DNA of 64,000 nucleotides, from the NCBI RefSeq assembly GCF_028682635.1, contig NZ_JANHLK010000024.1:35686-99685 (forward strand). The letters are read 5' to 3'. The notes under the pieces are model-generated. The model ran no database searches. It had not been told where the DNA came from and was given only the letters and a program-made list of their open reading frames with translations. The stretch's first letter is position 1; the number at the start of each line of letters is the position of its first letter. This document shows positions 45,085-53,687 of this stretch, one piece after another. The position numbers and the translations under genes were made by a program. This DNA is from Pseudomonas putida (GTDB taxonomy: Bacteria > Pseudomonadota > Gammaproteobacteria > Pseudomonadales > Pseudomonadaceae).

Positions 45085-45849
45085 CTACGCCGACGCTTCG
45101 GCCTCGGCCTCAGCCAGCTGCAACCAAAGCGCCGGCCCACCAGCAGATTTACTGATGATTTCCAGCCGCGCCATATGCTGGGCCAAATCTTCTTCACTGG
45201 CGCGAATGATCCGCGTCGGCTGGCGGTTGGCCGGCAGGCGGCGGATTTCCGTGGCGGAGTTGTCCGCACCCTCGCCGGAGCCATTGCCATCCGAGGCATT
45301 GCCCGCCAGGGACAGGCTGGTCTGGCCGCCGGTCATGGTCAGGTAGACGTCAGCCAGGATCTCGGAGTCGAGCAAGGCGCCGTGCAGCTCACGGCCGGAG
45401 TTGTCGACGCCATAGCGCTTGCACAAGGCATCGAGGCTGTTGCGCTGCCCCGGGTGACGTTCCCGGGCCATCATCAAGGTATCGAGGATCGAGCAGTGTT
45501 GCGTGATGTCCGCACGATCGTGCTGGCCCATCAGGGCAAATTCGTTGTTGATGAAACCAACGTCGAACGCCGCGTTATGGATGATCAGCTGCGCACCCTT
45601 GATGAACTCGAAGAACTCTTCGGCCACCTCGGCGAAACGCGGCTTGCCCACCAGGAACTCGTTGGTGATGCCGTGGACGCCGATGGCGCCTTCGTCACTT
45701 TCGCGATCCGGTTGCAGGTACACGTGAAAATGCCGGCCGGTCAGGCGCCGGCCGATCAACTCGACACAACCGATTTCGATAATCCGGTGGCCGTCGGTCA
45801 CCGGCATGCCGGTGGTTTCGGTATCGAGTACAACGGATCTGGTGGCCAT
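45085..45849 (-). CDS. dnaQ: DNA polymerase III epsilon subunit (proofreading exonuclease)
   Basis: A 254-residue DEDD 3'-5' exonuclease. Exo I LDTETTG (Asp9, Glu11), Exo II IHNAAFDVGF and Exo III HGALLDSEILADVY (with His and Asp) are all intact. It is the proofreading subunit of the replicative polymerase core. The ATG at 45849 gives the conserved start MATRSVVLDTETTG. It is on the same strand as rnhA upstream, with a REPIN in the 213-base gap. Confidence 0.96.
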   Translation of the reverse strand: MATRSVVLDTETTGMPVTDGHRIIEIGCVELIGRRLTGRHFHVYLQPDRESDEGAIGVHGITNEFLVGKPRFAEVAEEFFEFIKGAQLIIHNAAFDVGFINNEFALMGQHDRADITQHCSILDTLMMARERHPGQRNSLDALCKRYGVDNSGRELHGALLDSEILADVYLTMTGGQTSLSLAGNASDGNGSGEGADNSATEIRRLPANRQPTRIIRASEEDLAQHMARLEIISKSAGGPALWLQLAEAEAEASA

Positions 45850-45936
45850 CGGGTGCTCAGCTCTCAATCGGTCAATCGTGCAAAAGCGGCGATGTTAACA
45901 CGCCTGCCGGGGTCTTTCAGATAGAGCGTGTCGCCC

Positions 45937-46032
45937 CCTTCGCGAGCAAGCCCGCTCCCACAATGGATCGCTGGTGAATGCAAGATTTGCGCTCAGGGAG
46001 ATCAAATGTGGGAGCGGGCTTGCTCGCGAAGG
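45937..46032. repeat. REPIN, GGGCTTGCTCGC type
   Basis: Inverted arms 45937-45962 and 46007-46032, 26 bp. It lies between rnhA and dnaQ. Confidence 0.92.
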
Positions 46033-46062
46033 TCGCGACTCGGTGCATCGGTCGAGCTCAAA

Positions 46063-46515
46063 TCAAGCCTGCTTGAACCCGCGCACTTCATCCACGCCAC
46101 GGTTGGCCAGTTGGTCGGCCCGTTCGTTGCCGTGATGGCCAATGTGTCCGCGCACCCATTTCCAGGTGACGTTATGGCGATTGACCTGCTCGTCGAGCAG
46201 CTTCCACAGGTCGGCGTTCTTGACCGGCTCTTTCGCTGCGGTTTTCCAGCCGCGTTTTTTCCAGTTGGCCATCCACTCGTTGATGCCTTTCATCACGTAC
46301 TGGGAGTCGGTCACCAGCAACACGTCGCAGGAACGCTTGAGCTCTTCCAGGCCGCGAATCGCGCCCATCAGTTCCATGCGGTTATTGGTGGTGTTGGCTT
46401 CGCCGCCCCACAGTTCCTTCTCGACCCCCTTGCACACCAGCAATGCGCCCCAGCCGCCAGGGCCAGGGTTGCCCTTGCAGGCGCCGTCGGTGAAGAGTTC
46501 TACGCTATCGCTCAT
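46063..46515 (-). CDS. rnhA: Ribonuclease HI
   Basis: A 150-residue ribonuclease HI, which degrades the RNA of RNA-DNA hybrids. The DEDD catalytic residues are visible in LFTDGACKGNPGPGGWG, NNRMELMGAI, VTDSQYV and GNERADQLAN. The basic-protrusion segment WMANWKKRGWKTA is present, as in E. coli RNase HI. The rnhA-dnaQ order on one strand is a common gammaproteobacterial arrangement. Confidence 0.96.
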   Translation of the reverse strand: MSDSVELFTDGACKGNPGPGGWGALLVCKGVEKELWGGEANTTNNRMELMGAIRGLEELKRSCDVLLVTDSQYVMKGINEWMANWKKRGWKTAAKEPVKNADLWKLLDEQVNRHNVTWKWVRGHIGHHGNERADQLANRGVDEVRGFKQA

Positions 46516-46605
46516 GCCAATCTATCCAGAAAATGCAGTGGCCCGCCAATCGATGATCGACGACGCCCAGGACCGGGGTCACCCCCGGCCGGAAAAAAGG
46601 AAGTA

Positions 46606-47364
46606 TCACGGTTCGATGTTGCGCCGGTTGACCTTGGCCATCGGCAACGGGATCAGCTTGCCCATCGGCTCGCGGCGCTCCTGGCGGACCGGCCGCAAGC
46701 CGACCACGATCTTGCGCGCCACCAGTAAATAGAAGCCGCCACCGCCCAGTTGCCAGTCACCGGCCTTGCGTTCCCAACCGGCCAGACGGGTCTGCCAGGT
46801 GGGCGAAGCCAGCGGCGGACGATAGCACCCGAAGCGGCGTTTCTCCAGCGCGAAGCCCAGCAAGTTGAGCCAGTCAGCCACCCGCGAGGGGGAAATGCAG
46901 CGGGCTTTGCGCAAGCCATCATGGGCAAACACATGGCGCAGCCCCCACGTACTCCAGGGGTTGATGCCGACGATCAGTAAATGCCCGCCGGGCCGCACGC
47001 TGCTCGCTGCCTCGCGCAGCAAACCATGGGGTGAGAGGCAGAAATCCAGCCCATGCTGCAGCACCACCACATCGGCGGCATGCTCGCTCAGCGGCCAGGC
47101 CTGTTCCTCGCAGACGATCTCGACCCCGGGCAACGGCGCCCCCAGGCGCACGTTGCGCTGCACCTGCGGCGCCGACGGCGGCGTCTGGGCCGATGGCCCG
47201 TAATGCACCAGGTAGCCACCGAAGAAGCGCCCCAGCTCGTCTTCGAGCATGCGCCGTTCTTCATCCAGCAGGAATTGGCCGAGGGGGCCGGACAGCCACT
47301 CACGGGCTGCGCTGATCAACGCCAGCCAGTCAGGATCAGCCTGAGCGAACGCTTTATCGGTCAT
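46606..47364 (-). CDS. SAM-dependent methyltransferase (class I)
   Basis: A 252-residue class I methyltransferase-like protein. ADVVVLQHGLDFCLSPHGLLREA and RPGGHLLIVGINPWSTWGLR mark the post-I and motif III region typical of the UbiE-like fold, but the usual glycine-rich motif I is poor (RLGAPLPGVEIVCEE), so activity is not certain. The start at 47364 has GGAG about 7 bases upstream. It is divergent from gloB by 65 bases and upstream of rnhA. Substrate unknown. Confidence 0.83.
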   Translation of the reverse strand: MTDKAFAQADPDWLALISAAREWLSGPLGQFLLDEERRMLEDELGRFFGGYLVHYGPSAQTPPSAPQVQRNVRLGAPLPGVEIVCEEQAWPLSEHAADVVVLQHGLDFCLSPHGLLREAASSVRPGGHLLIVGINPWSTWGLRHVFAHDGLRKARCISPSRVADWLNLLGFALEKRRFGCYRPPLASPTWQTRLAGWERKAGDWQLGGGGFYLLVARKIVVGLRPVRQERREPMGKLIPLPMAKVNRRNIEP

Positions 47365-47429
47365 TGCATTCTCCAACGCGCCAGGAAGTTCTAAGATGCG
47401 CCATTGTTTCCAGCTTGGCGAATCCGACG

Positions 47430-48197
47430 ATGATACAGATCACTGCCCTGCCCGCCTTCACCGACAACTACATCTGGTTGTTACAAGACCCTCGCACCCA
47501 CCGCTGTGCGGTGGTCGATCCGGGCGATGCCGCGCCAGTACAGGGCTGGCTCAAGGACAATCCGCAATGGGTCCTGAGCGATATTCTGATCACTCACCAC
47601 CACCATGACCATGTCGGCGGAGTCGAAGCGCTGAAGAAAGCGACGGACGCAACGGTCTACGGTCCGGCCAGCGAAAACATCCCGGCGCGCAATGTTGCGC
47701 TCAAGGACAACGATCGCATCAGCGTACTTGGCCTTGATTTCGATATCATCGCCGTTCCGGGTCATACCCTGGGGCACATTGCCTATTATTACCCCGGCCT
47801 GCTGTTTTGTGGCGACACCCTCTTCGCCGCCGGGTGCGGGCGTCTGTTCGAAGGCACGCCCAAGCAGATGTACAACTCGCTGTCGCGCCTCGCCGCCCTG
47901 CCCGGGGAAACGAAGGTCTACTGCACCCATGAGTACACCCTGAGCAATCTGCGCTTCGCTGCCGCTGTCGAACCCGGCAACGCCGACACCCTCGAACGCC
48001 TGGCCAGCGTGACCCGCCAGCGGGAAGCGGGGGTCATGACATTGCCGTCCACGGTGGCCCTGGAAAAACGTACAAATCCGTTTTTACGCACCGGTGAAAC
48101 ATCCGTTAAAGAAAAAGCGGATGAACGGACCGGCACCGATAACTCCGCGCCTGATATGGTTTTTGCTGCGCTAAGAGCCTGGAAAGATACATTCTGA
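47430..48197 (+). CDS. gloB: Hydroxyacylglutathione hydrolase (glyoxalase II)
   Basis: A 255-residue metallo-beta-lactamase-fold enzyme that hydrolyses S-lactoylglutathione to D-lactate and glutathione. The binuclear metal motif THHHHDHVGG is intact, with further ligands in PGHTLGHIAYY, CGDTLFAAGCGR and YCTHEYTLSNLRF. The start is ATG 47430 (MIQITALPAFTDNYIWLL). It is divergent from the methyltransferase gene and 99 bases before mltD. Confidence 0.96.
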   Translation: MIQITALPAFTDNYIWLLQDPRTHRCAVVDPGDAAPVQGWLKDNPQWVLSDILITHHHHDHVGGVEALKKATDATVYGPASENIPARNVALKDNDRISVLGLDFDIIAVPGHTLGHIAYYYPGLLFCGDTLFAAGCGRLFEGTPKQMYNSLSRLAALPGETKVYCTHEYTLSNLRFAAAVEPGNADTLERLASVTRQREAGVMTLPSTVALEKRTNPFLRTGETSVKEKADERTGTDNSAPDMVFAALRAWKDTF

Positions 48198-48296
48198 GCT
48201 GTTTGCACGATAGTCCAAAAACTCTGAAAGGTTGACCGCAGAGGGTGCGCTTTCTAGAATCGCCCGACATTTTTGCCCGGAACTTACTTCCAGCCA

Positions 48297-49739
48297 ATGT
48301 CGTCATCTATACGCAAAGCCATCAATTCGGACACCCTCACCCGCCTGGCGCAAGCCATAGCGGTGGCTGTGTCCGCGACATTGGCAGGCTGTTCCAGCCA
48401 TGCGCCGCAGACCGATGCGGCGCACACGCCGAACATTGCCGCGCGCGCCAAGCAGAAGCCCGTCTTCCTCACAGAAAAGCCGACCCCGCAAATCCCGCAG
48501 GATGTCTGGGAGCGCATGCGCCAGGGCTTCCAGCTGCAGGACGGCCTGGGCGTCAACCCGCGCATCGAGCAACAGCGCCTGTGGTTCGCCAGCAATCCAT
48601 CGTTCCTCGAAAACGCCGGCGACCGCGGCAGCCTGTACATCCACTACATCGTCGAACGCCTTGAAGAGCGCAACATGCCGCTGGAGCTGGCGCTGCTGCC
48701 AGTGATCGAAAGCGCCTACAACCCGATGGCCTATTCCCGGGCCAATGCGGTGGGCCTGTGGCAGTTCATTCCCTCCACCGGGCGTTACTTCAACCTGCGC
48801 CAGACCCGTTTCTATGATGGCCGGCGCGACATCACCGCCTCGACCACGGCGGCCATGGACTACCTGACCCGCCTGCACGACATGTTCAACGGCGACTGGC
48901 TGCTGGCCCTGGCCGCCTACAACGCCGGCGAAGGCACGGTCAGCCGTGCCATCGAACGCAACGAGCGACTAGGCCTGCCAACCGACTACTGGAACCTGCC
49001 GCTGCCCGCCGAAACCCAGGCCTACGTGCCGAAGTTGCTGGCACTCTCGCAGGTGGTCATGGCGCCGGATGCCTACGGCGTGAACCTCAACCCGATCGCC
49101 AATGAACCGTATTTCCAGGTCGTCGAAATCAACCAGCGCATGGACCTGTCCAAGGTCGCCGCGGTGGCCAATATCGACGAAGACGAGCTGTTCCAGCTCA
49201 ACCCCGCCTTCAAACAGCGCACCACCATCGACGGCCCGCAGCACTTGCTGGTACCGACTTCCAAGGCACAGCTGCTGACCACCAGCCTGCAGACCATGCG
49301 CCCTGACGAGTTGATCAGCAAGAAGCAGCTCAAACCGGTTTTCGAAGGCTCGGACAATACCCAACTGGCGAGCGCCAAACGTAGCTATCGGGTCAAGCGC
49401 GGCGACAACCTGGGTTCCATTGCCAAGGCCAACAATGTCAACGTCAAGGACCTGCAACGCTGGAACAAGCTGAGCGGCAAGAATCTCAAGCCGGGCCAGA
49501 CGCTGGTCATGCAAGACACCGGCAAGCGTAACTCCGGACGCATCAACACCGTGGTCGCGGCCAAGTCAAAATCCAGGACCGAGAAGCCGCAATCCCAGTA
49601 CAAGGTTCAGCAAGGCGACTCGCTGTACATGGTGGCCAAGCGCTTCAACGTTGAAATGCAGCACCTCAAGCGCTGGAATCCTCGTGTCGGCCAGGCGTTG
49701 AAGCCTGGACAGATGCTGACGGTTTCCAACCCGCACTAA
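48297..49739 (+). CDS. mltD: Membrane-bound lytic murein transglycosylase D
   Basis: A 480-residue lipoprotein that cleaves peptidoglycan glycan strands. The lipobox LAGC puts the lipidated cysteine at 32. The SLT catalytic domain spans about 120-260, with catalytic Glu138 in PVIESAYNP and the AVGLWQFIPSTGRYFNL block. Two LysM domains bind glycan (about 362-405 and 437-479). The start is ATG 48297. A strong terminator follows directly. Confidence 0.96.
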   Translation: MSSSIRKAINSDTLTRLAQAIAVAVSATLAGCSSHAPQTDAAHTPNIAARAKQKPVFLTEKPTPQIPQDVWERMRQGFQLQDGLGVNPRIEQQRLWFASNPSFLENAGDRGSLYIHYIVERLEERNMPLELALLPVIESAYNPMAYSRANAVGLWQFIPSTGRYFNLRQTRFYDGRRDITASTTAAMDYLTRLHDMFNGDWLLALAAYNAGEGTVSRAIERNERLGLPTDYWNLPLPAETQAYVPKLLALSQVVMAPDAYGVNLNPIANEPYFQVVEINQRMDLSKVAAVANIDEDELFQLNPAFKQRTTIDGPQHLLVPTSKAQLLTTSLQTMRPDELISKKQLKPVFEGSDNTQLASAKRSYRVKRGDNLGSIAKANNVNVKDLQRWNKLSGKNLKPGQTLVMQDTGKRNSGRINTVVAAKSKSRTEKPQSQYKVQQGDSLYMVAKRFNVEMQHLKRWNPRVGQALKPGQMLTVSNPH

Positions 49740-49744
49740 AAATG

Positions 49745-49770
49745 AGCCCCTGAATTCAGGGGCTTTTTTT
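49745..49770 (+). terminator. Rho-independent terminator of mltD
   Basis: AGCCCCTGAATTCAGGGGCT is a perfect 20-base palindrome (49745-49764) followed by a T7 run. Confidence 0.93.
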
Positions 49771-49792
49771 GTCCGCATGTTTCAGCAGACCT

Positions 49793-49894
49793 CTGTAGGA
49801 GCTGGCTTGCCAGCGAAAAACCAAGGATCGACGCGGTTAACCTGTAAATACGCGTAATCGTTAACGACCATCGCCGGCAAGCCGGCTCCTACAG
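49793..49894. repeat. REPIN, GGAGCTGGCTTGCCAGC type
   Basis: Inverted REPs 49793-49816 and 49871-49894; the right REP has CGG/CCG compensatory changes. The inner part contains a second GTTAAC/GTTAAC pair. It lies between mltD and nppA1. Confidence 0.88.
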
Positions 49895-49940
49895 TAGATC
49901 GGGTACAGCCGCGAGAGATGGGGCGGCTGTGAGGCCGCCG
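49870..49940 (-). repeat. Single diverged copy of the 70-base REP-tail module
   Basis: Read on the minus strand, this segment (REP then GTAGATCGGGTACAGCC and GAGATGGGGCGGCTGTGAGG) aligns along its length with the 70-base unit repeated in tandem from 63788, in inverse orientation relative to it. It overlaps the right arm of the REPIN at 49793-49894. Confidence 0.75.
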
Positions 49941-50012
49941 TCTTTTTCCTGTCCATACAAGCTGTTACTGTACGATCCACAATGCCCAAGCCGCCCGGAT
50001 CGGATTCCTTAT

Positions 50013-51845
50013 TTGAAGCGTCCCCTCCTCCCGCTCCTGATCAGCCTGGCCTTGAGCTCCACCGCAAGCGCGACGATCAGCGAAAGCCATGGTTATGCGC
50101 AGTTCGGCACGCTCAAGTACCCGGCCAGATTTACCCACTTCGACTGGGTCAACCCGCAAGCGCCCAAGGGCGGTACGTTGCGGGTCATGGCATTTGGCAC
50201 CTTCGATACGCTCAACCCCTACACCTTCAAGGGCACCAGCCCGGTGACCACGCCGAATTTCCTGCAATACGGCATCAACGAACTGAACGAGCCGCTGATG
50301 GTCGGCACCGGCCAATACGCGCCATCCGGGGACGAGCCGACCTCCAGTTACGGCCTGATCGCCCAGTCGGTGGAATACAGCGAGGATCGCAGCTGGGTGG
50401 TCTTCAACCTGCGCCCCGAGGCACGCTTCCACGACGGCACGCCGATCACCGCCTATGACGTGGCATTCTCCTACCGCCTGCTGCTCAAGGAAGGTCATCC
50501 GCAATACCGCACCAACCTGCAGGAGGTGTTGCGGGTCGACATCCTCAATCCGCAGCGCATTCGTTTCGTTTTCAAGCGTGCCGGCAATCCCTTGCTGATC
50601 CTGCGCCTGGGGGAGTTGCCGGTGTTGCCGCAGCATTACTGGAAAGGTCGCGACTTCAAGGCGACTACCTTCGAACCGCCGCTGGGCAGCGGACCGTATC
50701 GCATCACCTCAGTCAACCCGGGGCGCCAGATCGTGTTCGAGCGGGTCAAGGACTACTGGGGCAAGGACCTGCCGGTCAACCGCGGCAAGTACAACGTCGA
50801 TCGCATGGAAGTCGAGTTCTACCGTGACAGCGACGTCGCGTTCGAAGCGTTCAAGGCCGGCGAGTTCGACATCTACATCGAGCACCAGGCGAAAAACTGG
50901 GCCACCGGCTACGGTTTTCCGGCGATCCGTCGTGGCGAGGTGATCAAGGCGCAGATCCCGCACCAGATCCCGACCCAGACCCAGGGCCTGTTCATCAACA
51001 GCCGCCGCCCGACATTCGCCGAGCCCCGGGTTCGCGAAGCACTGGGCCTGATGTTCGACTTCGAGTGGACCAACCGCACCCTGTTCAGCGGCGCCTACAA
51101 ACGCGCCATGAGCTACTACCCCAACAGCGAGTTCTCCGCCAGCGGGCTGCCGGTCGGCCATGAATGGCTGTTGCTCAAACCATATCGCGAGCAATTGCCG
51201 GCCAGGCTGTTCACCGAGCCTTTCAGCCTGCCGCAGACCCAGGGCCGGGGCATCCCCCGGGAAACCATGCGCAAGGCCCTGAGCCTGCTGGCCGAGGCCG
51301 GCTGGAAGCTCAATGGCCAGCGCTTGCAGAACGCGGCCGGGCAACCCTTGCGCCTGGAGATCCTGCTGGTCAACCCGAACCTGGAACGCATCCTCCAGCC
51401 CTACGTCGAGAATCTCACCAGCATCGGCATCGACGCCAGGTTGCGCACGGTCGATCGCGCCCAGTACAAACAGCGCCTCGACCAGTTCGATTTCGACATG
51501 ATTCTGATGACCCTCAACCAGACCCTCAGCCCGGGCCTTGAGCAATGGCAGTATTTTCACTCCAGCCAGGTCGGGGTCAAGGGCAGCAAGAACTACGCGG
51601 GCATCGCCAATCCGGTGGTCGATCATCTGCTCGATCAACTGCTCGCGGCCAAGAACCGTGACGAACAGGTCGCCGCCGGCAAAGCCCTCGACCGGGTATT
51701 GCTGTGGCAGCACTGCATCATTCCCAACTGGTACCTCAATTATCACCGCCTGGCCTACCGCAACCGGTTGGCCTTCGTCACGACGCCGCCCTACACCCTG
51801 GGCCTGAGCGCGTGGTGGCTGAAATCTTCGGAGAAAGATCGATGA
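50013..51845 (+). CDS. nppA1: ABC transporter substrate-binding protein NppA1-like
   Basis: A 610-residue periplasmic extracellular solute-binding protein of family 5 (peptide/oligopeptide/YejA type). It has a signal peptide (KRPLLPLLISLALSSTASA) and the family signature FHDGTPITAYDVAFSYRLL. I place the start at TTG 50013, which gives a clean signal; a GTG at 49929 would add 28 unlikely residues, and the ribosome binding site is weak. The operon of two binding proteins, two permeases and one ATPase beside fabI matches nppA1A2BCD of P. aeruginosa, which imports peptidyl-nucleosides and peptides. The stop overlaps nppA2 by 4 bases. Confidence 0.87.
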   Translation: MKRPLLPLLISLALSSTASATISESHGYAQFGTLKYPARFTHFDWVNPQAPKGGTLRVMAFGTFDTLNPYTFKGTSPVTTPNFLQYGINELNEPLMVGTGQYAPSGDEPTSSYGLIAQSVEYSEDRSWVVFNLRPEARFHDGTPITAYDVAFSYRLLLKEGHPQYRTNLQEVLRVDILNPQRIRFVFKRAGNPLLILRLGELPVLPQHYWKGRDFKATTFEPPLGSGPYRITSVNPGRQIVFERVKDYWGKDLPVNRGKYNVDRMEVEFYRDSDVAFEAFKAGEFDIYIEHQAKNWATGYGFPAIRRGEVIKAQIPHQIPTQTQGLFINSRRPTFAEPRVREALGLMFDFEWTNRTLFSGAYKRAMSYYPNSEFSASGLPVGHEWLLLKPYREQLPARLFTEPFSLPQTQGRGIPRETMRKALSLLAEAGWKLNGQRLQNAAGQPLRLEILLVNPNLERILQPYVENLTSIGIDARLRTVDRAQYKQRLDQFDFDMILMTLNQTLSPGLEQWQYFHSSQVGVKGSKNYAGIANPVVDHLLDQLLAAKNRDEQVAAGKALDRVLLWQHCIIPNWYLNYHRLAYRNRLAFVTTPPYTLGLSAWWLKSSEKDR

Positions 51846-53683
51846 AATTCGCAAGCGCCCTGCTCGTGCAGGCCAGCGCCCTGTTGTTCGCAGGGTGGGC
51901 CTGCGCCGCCCCGCAACATGCCCTGACCCTGTACAACGAGCCGCCGAAATACCCGGCCGACTTCAAACACTTCGATTACGTCGACCCGGACGCGCCCAAG
52001 GGCGGGAAATTCCGCCAGGCCGGGTTCGGCGGTTTCGACAGCCTCAACCCCTTCATCAGCAAGGGCGTGTCAGCCAACGACATCGACCTGATCTACGACA
52101 CCCTGGCCAGGCAGAGCCTGGATGAACCCTTCACTGAATATGGTCTGATCGCCGGCAAGATCGAAAAAGCTCCGGACAACGACTGGGTGCGTTTCTACCT
52201 GCGGCCCGAAGCACGCTTCCATGATGGCCATCCGGTGCGCGCCGAAGACGTGGTGTTCAGTTTCCAGACCCTGGTCAAGGACGGCGCGCCGATGTACCGC
52301 GGCTACTACAGCGACGTCGCCGACGTGGTCGCCGAAGATCCGCTGACCGTGCTGTTCAAGTTCAAGCACAGCAACAACCGCGAATTGCCGCTGATCCTCG
52401 GCCAGTTGCCGGTGCTGCCCAAGCATTGGTGGGCCAGCCGCGACTTCAACAAGGGCAACCTGGAAGTGCCGCTGGGCAGCGGCCCGTACAAGGTCACCGA
52501 AGTGAAGGCCGGGCGCTCGGTGCGTTATGAGCGGGTCAAGGATTACTGGGGCAAGGACCTGCCGATCAACCGCGGTTTCTACAACTTCGACGTGATGACC
52601 ACCGACTACTACCGCGACAACACCGTGGCCCTGGAAGCCCTGAAGGCCGGGCAGTTCGATTACTGGCTGGAGATGACCGCGAAGAACTGGGCCAACGCCT
52701 ACAACATCCCGGCGGTGACCGAAGGCCGGCTGATCAAGGAACAGATCCCCAACGGCAATCCCACCGGCATGCAGGGTTTCGTCTTCAACCTGCGCCGCCC
52801 TGTGTTCCAGGACGTGCGGGTGCGCCAGGCCCTGACCCTGCTGCTGGACTTCGAATGGACCAACAAGCAGTTGTTCAACAGTGCCTACGCACGCACCCGC
52901 AGCTATTTCGAGAACTCGGAAATGGCTGCCACCGGGCTGCCGGACGCCGATCAGCTGGCGATTTTGGACCCCTTTCGCGGCAAGATTCCCGAGCAGGTGT
53001 TCAGCGAGGCGTTCGCCAACCCGGTGACCGACGCCAGCGGCATGATCCGCACCCAGCAACGCCAGGCCTACCAGTTGCTGCAGGAGGCCGGCTGGCGCAT
53101 CGTCGACGACAAGATGGTCGATGCCAACGGCAAACCGGTGAGCATCGAATTCCTCCTGGCCCAGACCGAATTCGAACGGGTGCTGCTACCGTTCAAGCGT
53201 AACCTCAGCGACCTGGGCATCGAGCTGGTGATCCGCCGGGTCGACGTTTCGCAGTACGTCAACCGCGTGCGCTCGCGGGACTTCGACATGATCGTCGGCA
53301 GCTTCCCGCAGTCCAACTCACCGGGCAACGAACAGCGCGAGTTCTGGATGACCGCGGCCGCCGACAAGCCCGGCAGCCGCAACTCCATGGGCCTCAAGGA
53401 CCCGGTGGTGGACCAGCTGGTCGAGCAATTGATCAACGCCGACTCACGCCGCAGCCTGGTCGCCCATGCCCGCGCACTGGACCGGGTGCTGCAATGGGGC
53501 TATTACGTGATACCCAACTGGCACATCAAGACCTGGCGCGTGGCCTACTGGAACCACATCGGCCACCCCAAGGTCTCGCCTAAATATGACATCGGCATCA
53601 ACACCTGGTGGATCAAGCCCGATGCGAAACCGGCCATAGAGATCGAAACCAAATTGCAAGCCGACCCTGCGGGCACGGAGTAA
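51842..53683 (+). CDS. nppA2: ABC transporter substrate-binding protein NppA2-like
   Basis: A 613-residue periplasmic binding protein closely similar to the preceding one: both share HFD then DPDAPKGG/NPQAPKGG, ERVKDYWGKDLP and FNLRRPVFQDVRVRQALTLL/INSRRPTFAEPRVREALGLM. The signal peptide is MKFASALLVQASALLFAGWA. The pair arose by duplication and probably widens the ligand range of one transporter. The ATG overlaps the stop of nppA1. It is followed 4 bases later by nppB. Confidence 0.9.
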   Translation: MKFASALLVQASALLFAGWACAAPQHALTLYNEPPKYPADFKHFDYVDPDAPKGGKFRQAGFGGFDSLNPFISKGVSANDIDLIYDTLARQSLDEPFTEYGLIAGKIEKAPDNDWVRFYLRPEARFHDGHPVRAEDVVFSFQTLVKDGAPMYRGYYSDVADVVAEDPLTVLFKFKHSNNRELPLILGQLPVLPKHWWASRDFNKGNLEVPLGSGPYKVTEVKAGRSVRYERVKDYWGKDLPINRGFYNFDVMTTDYYRDNTVALEALKAGQFDYWLEMTAKNWANAYNIPAVTEGRLIKEQIPNGNPTGMQGFVFNLRRPVFQDVRVRQALTLLLDFEWTNKQLFNSAYARTRSYFENSEMAATGLPDADQLAILDPFRGKIPEQVFSEAFANPVTDASGMIRTQQRQAYQLLQEAGWRIVDDKMVDANGKPVSIEFLLAQTEFERVLLPFKRNLSDLGIELVIRRVDVSQYVNRVRSRDFDMIVGSFPQSNSPGNEQREFWMTAAADKPGSRNSMGLKDPVVDQLVEQLINADSRRSLVAHARALDRVLQWGYYVIPNWHIKTWRVAYWNHIGHPKVSPKYDIGINTWWIKPDAKPAIEIETKLQADPAGTE

Positions 53684-53687
53684 TCAG

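Noticed and set aside
49929..50012. GTG start for nppA1 at 49929
   Set aside because: It would place 28 residues, partly translated repeat sequence, before an otherwise normal signal peptide.
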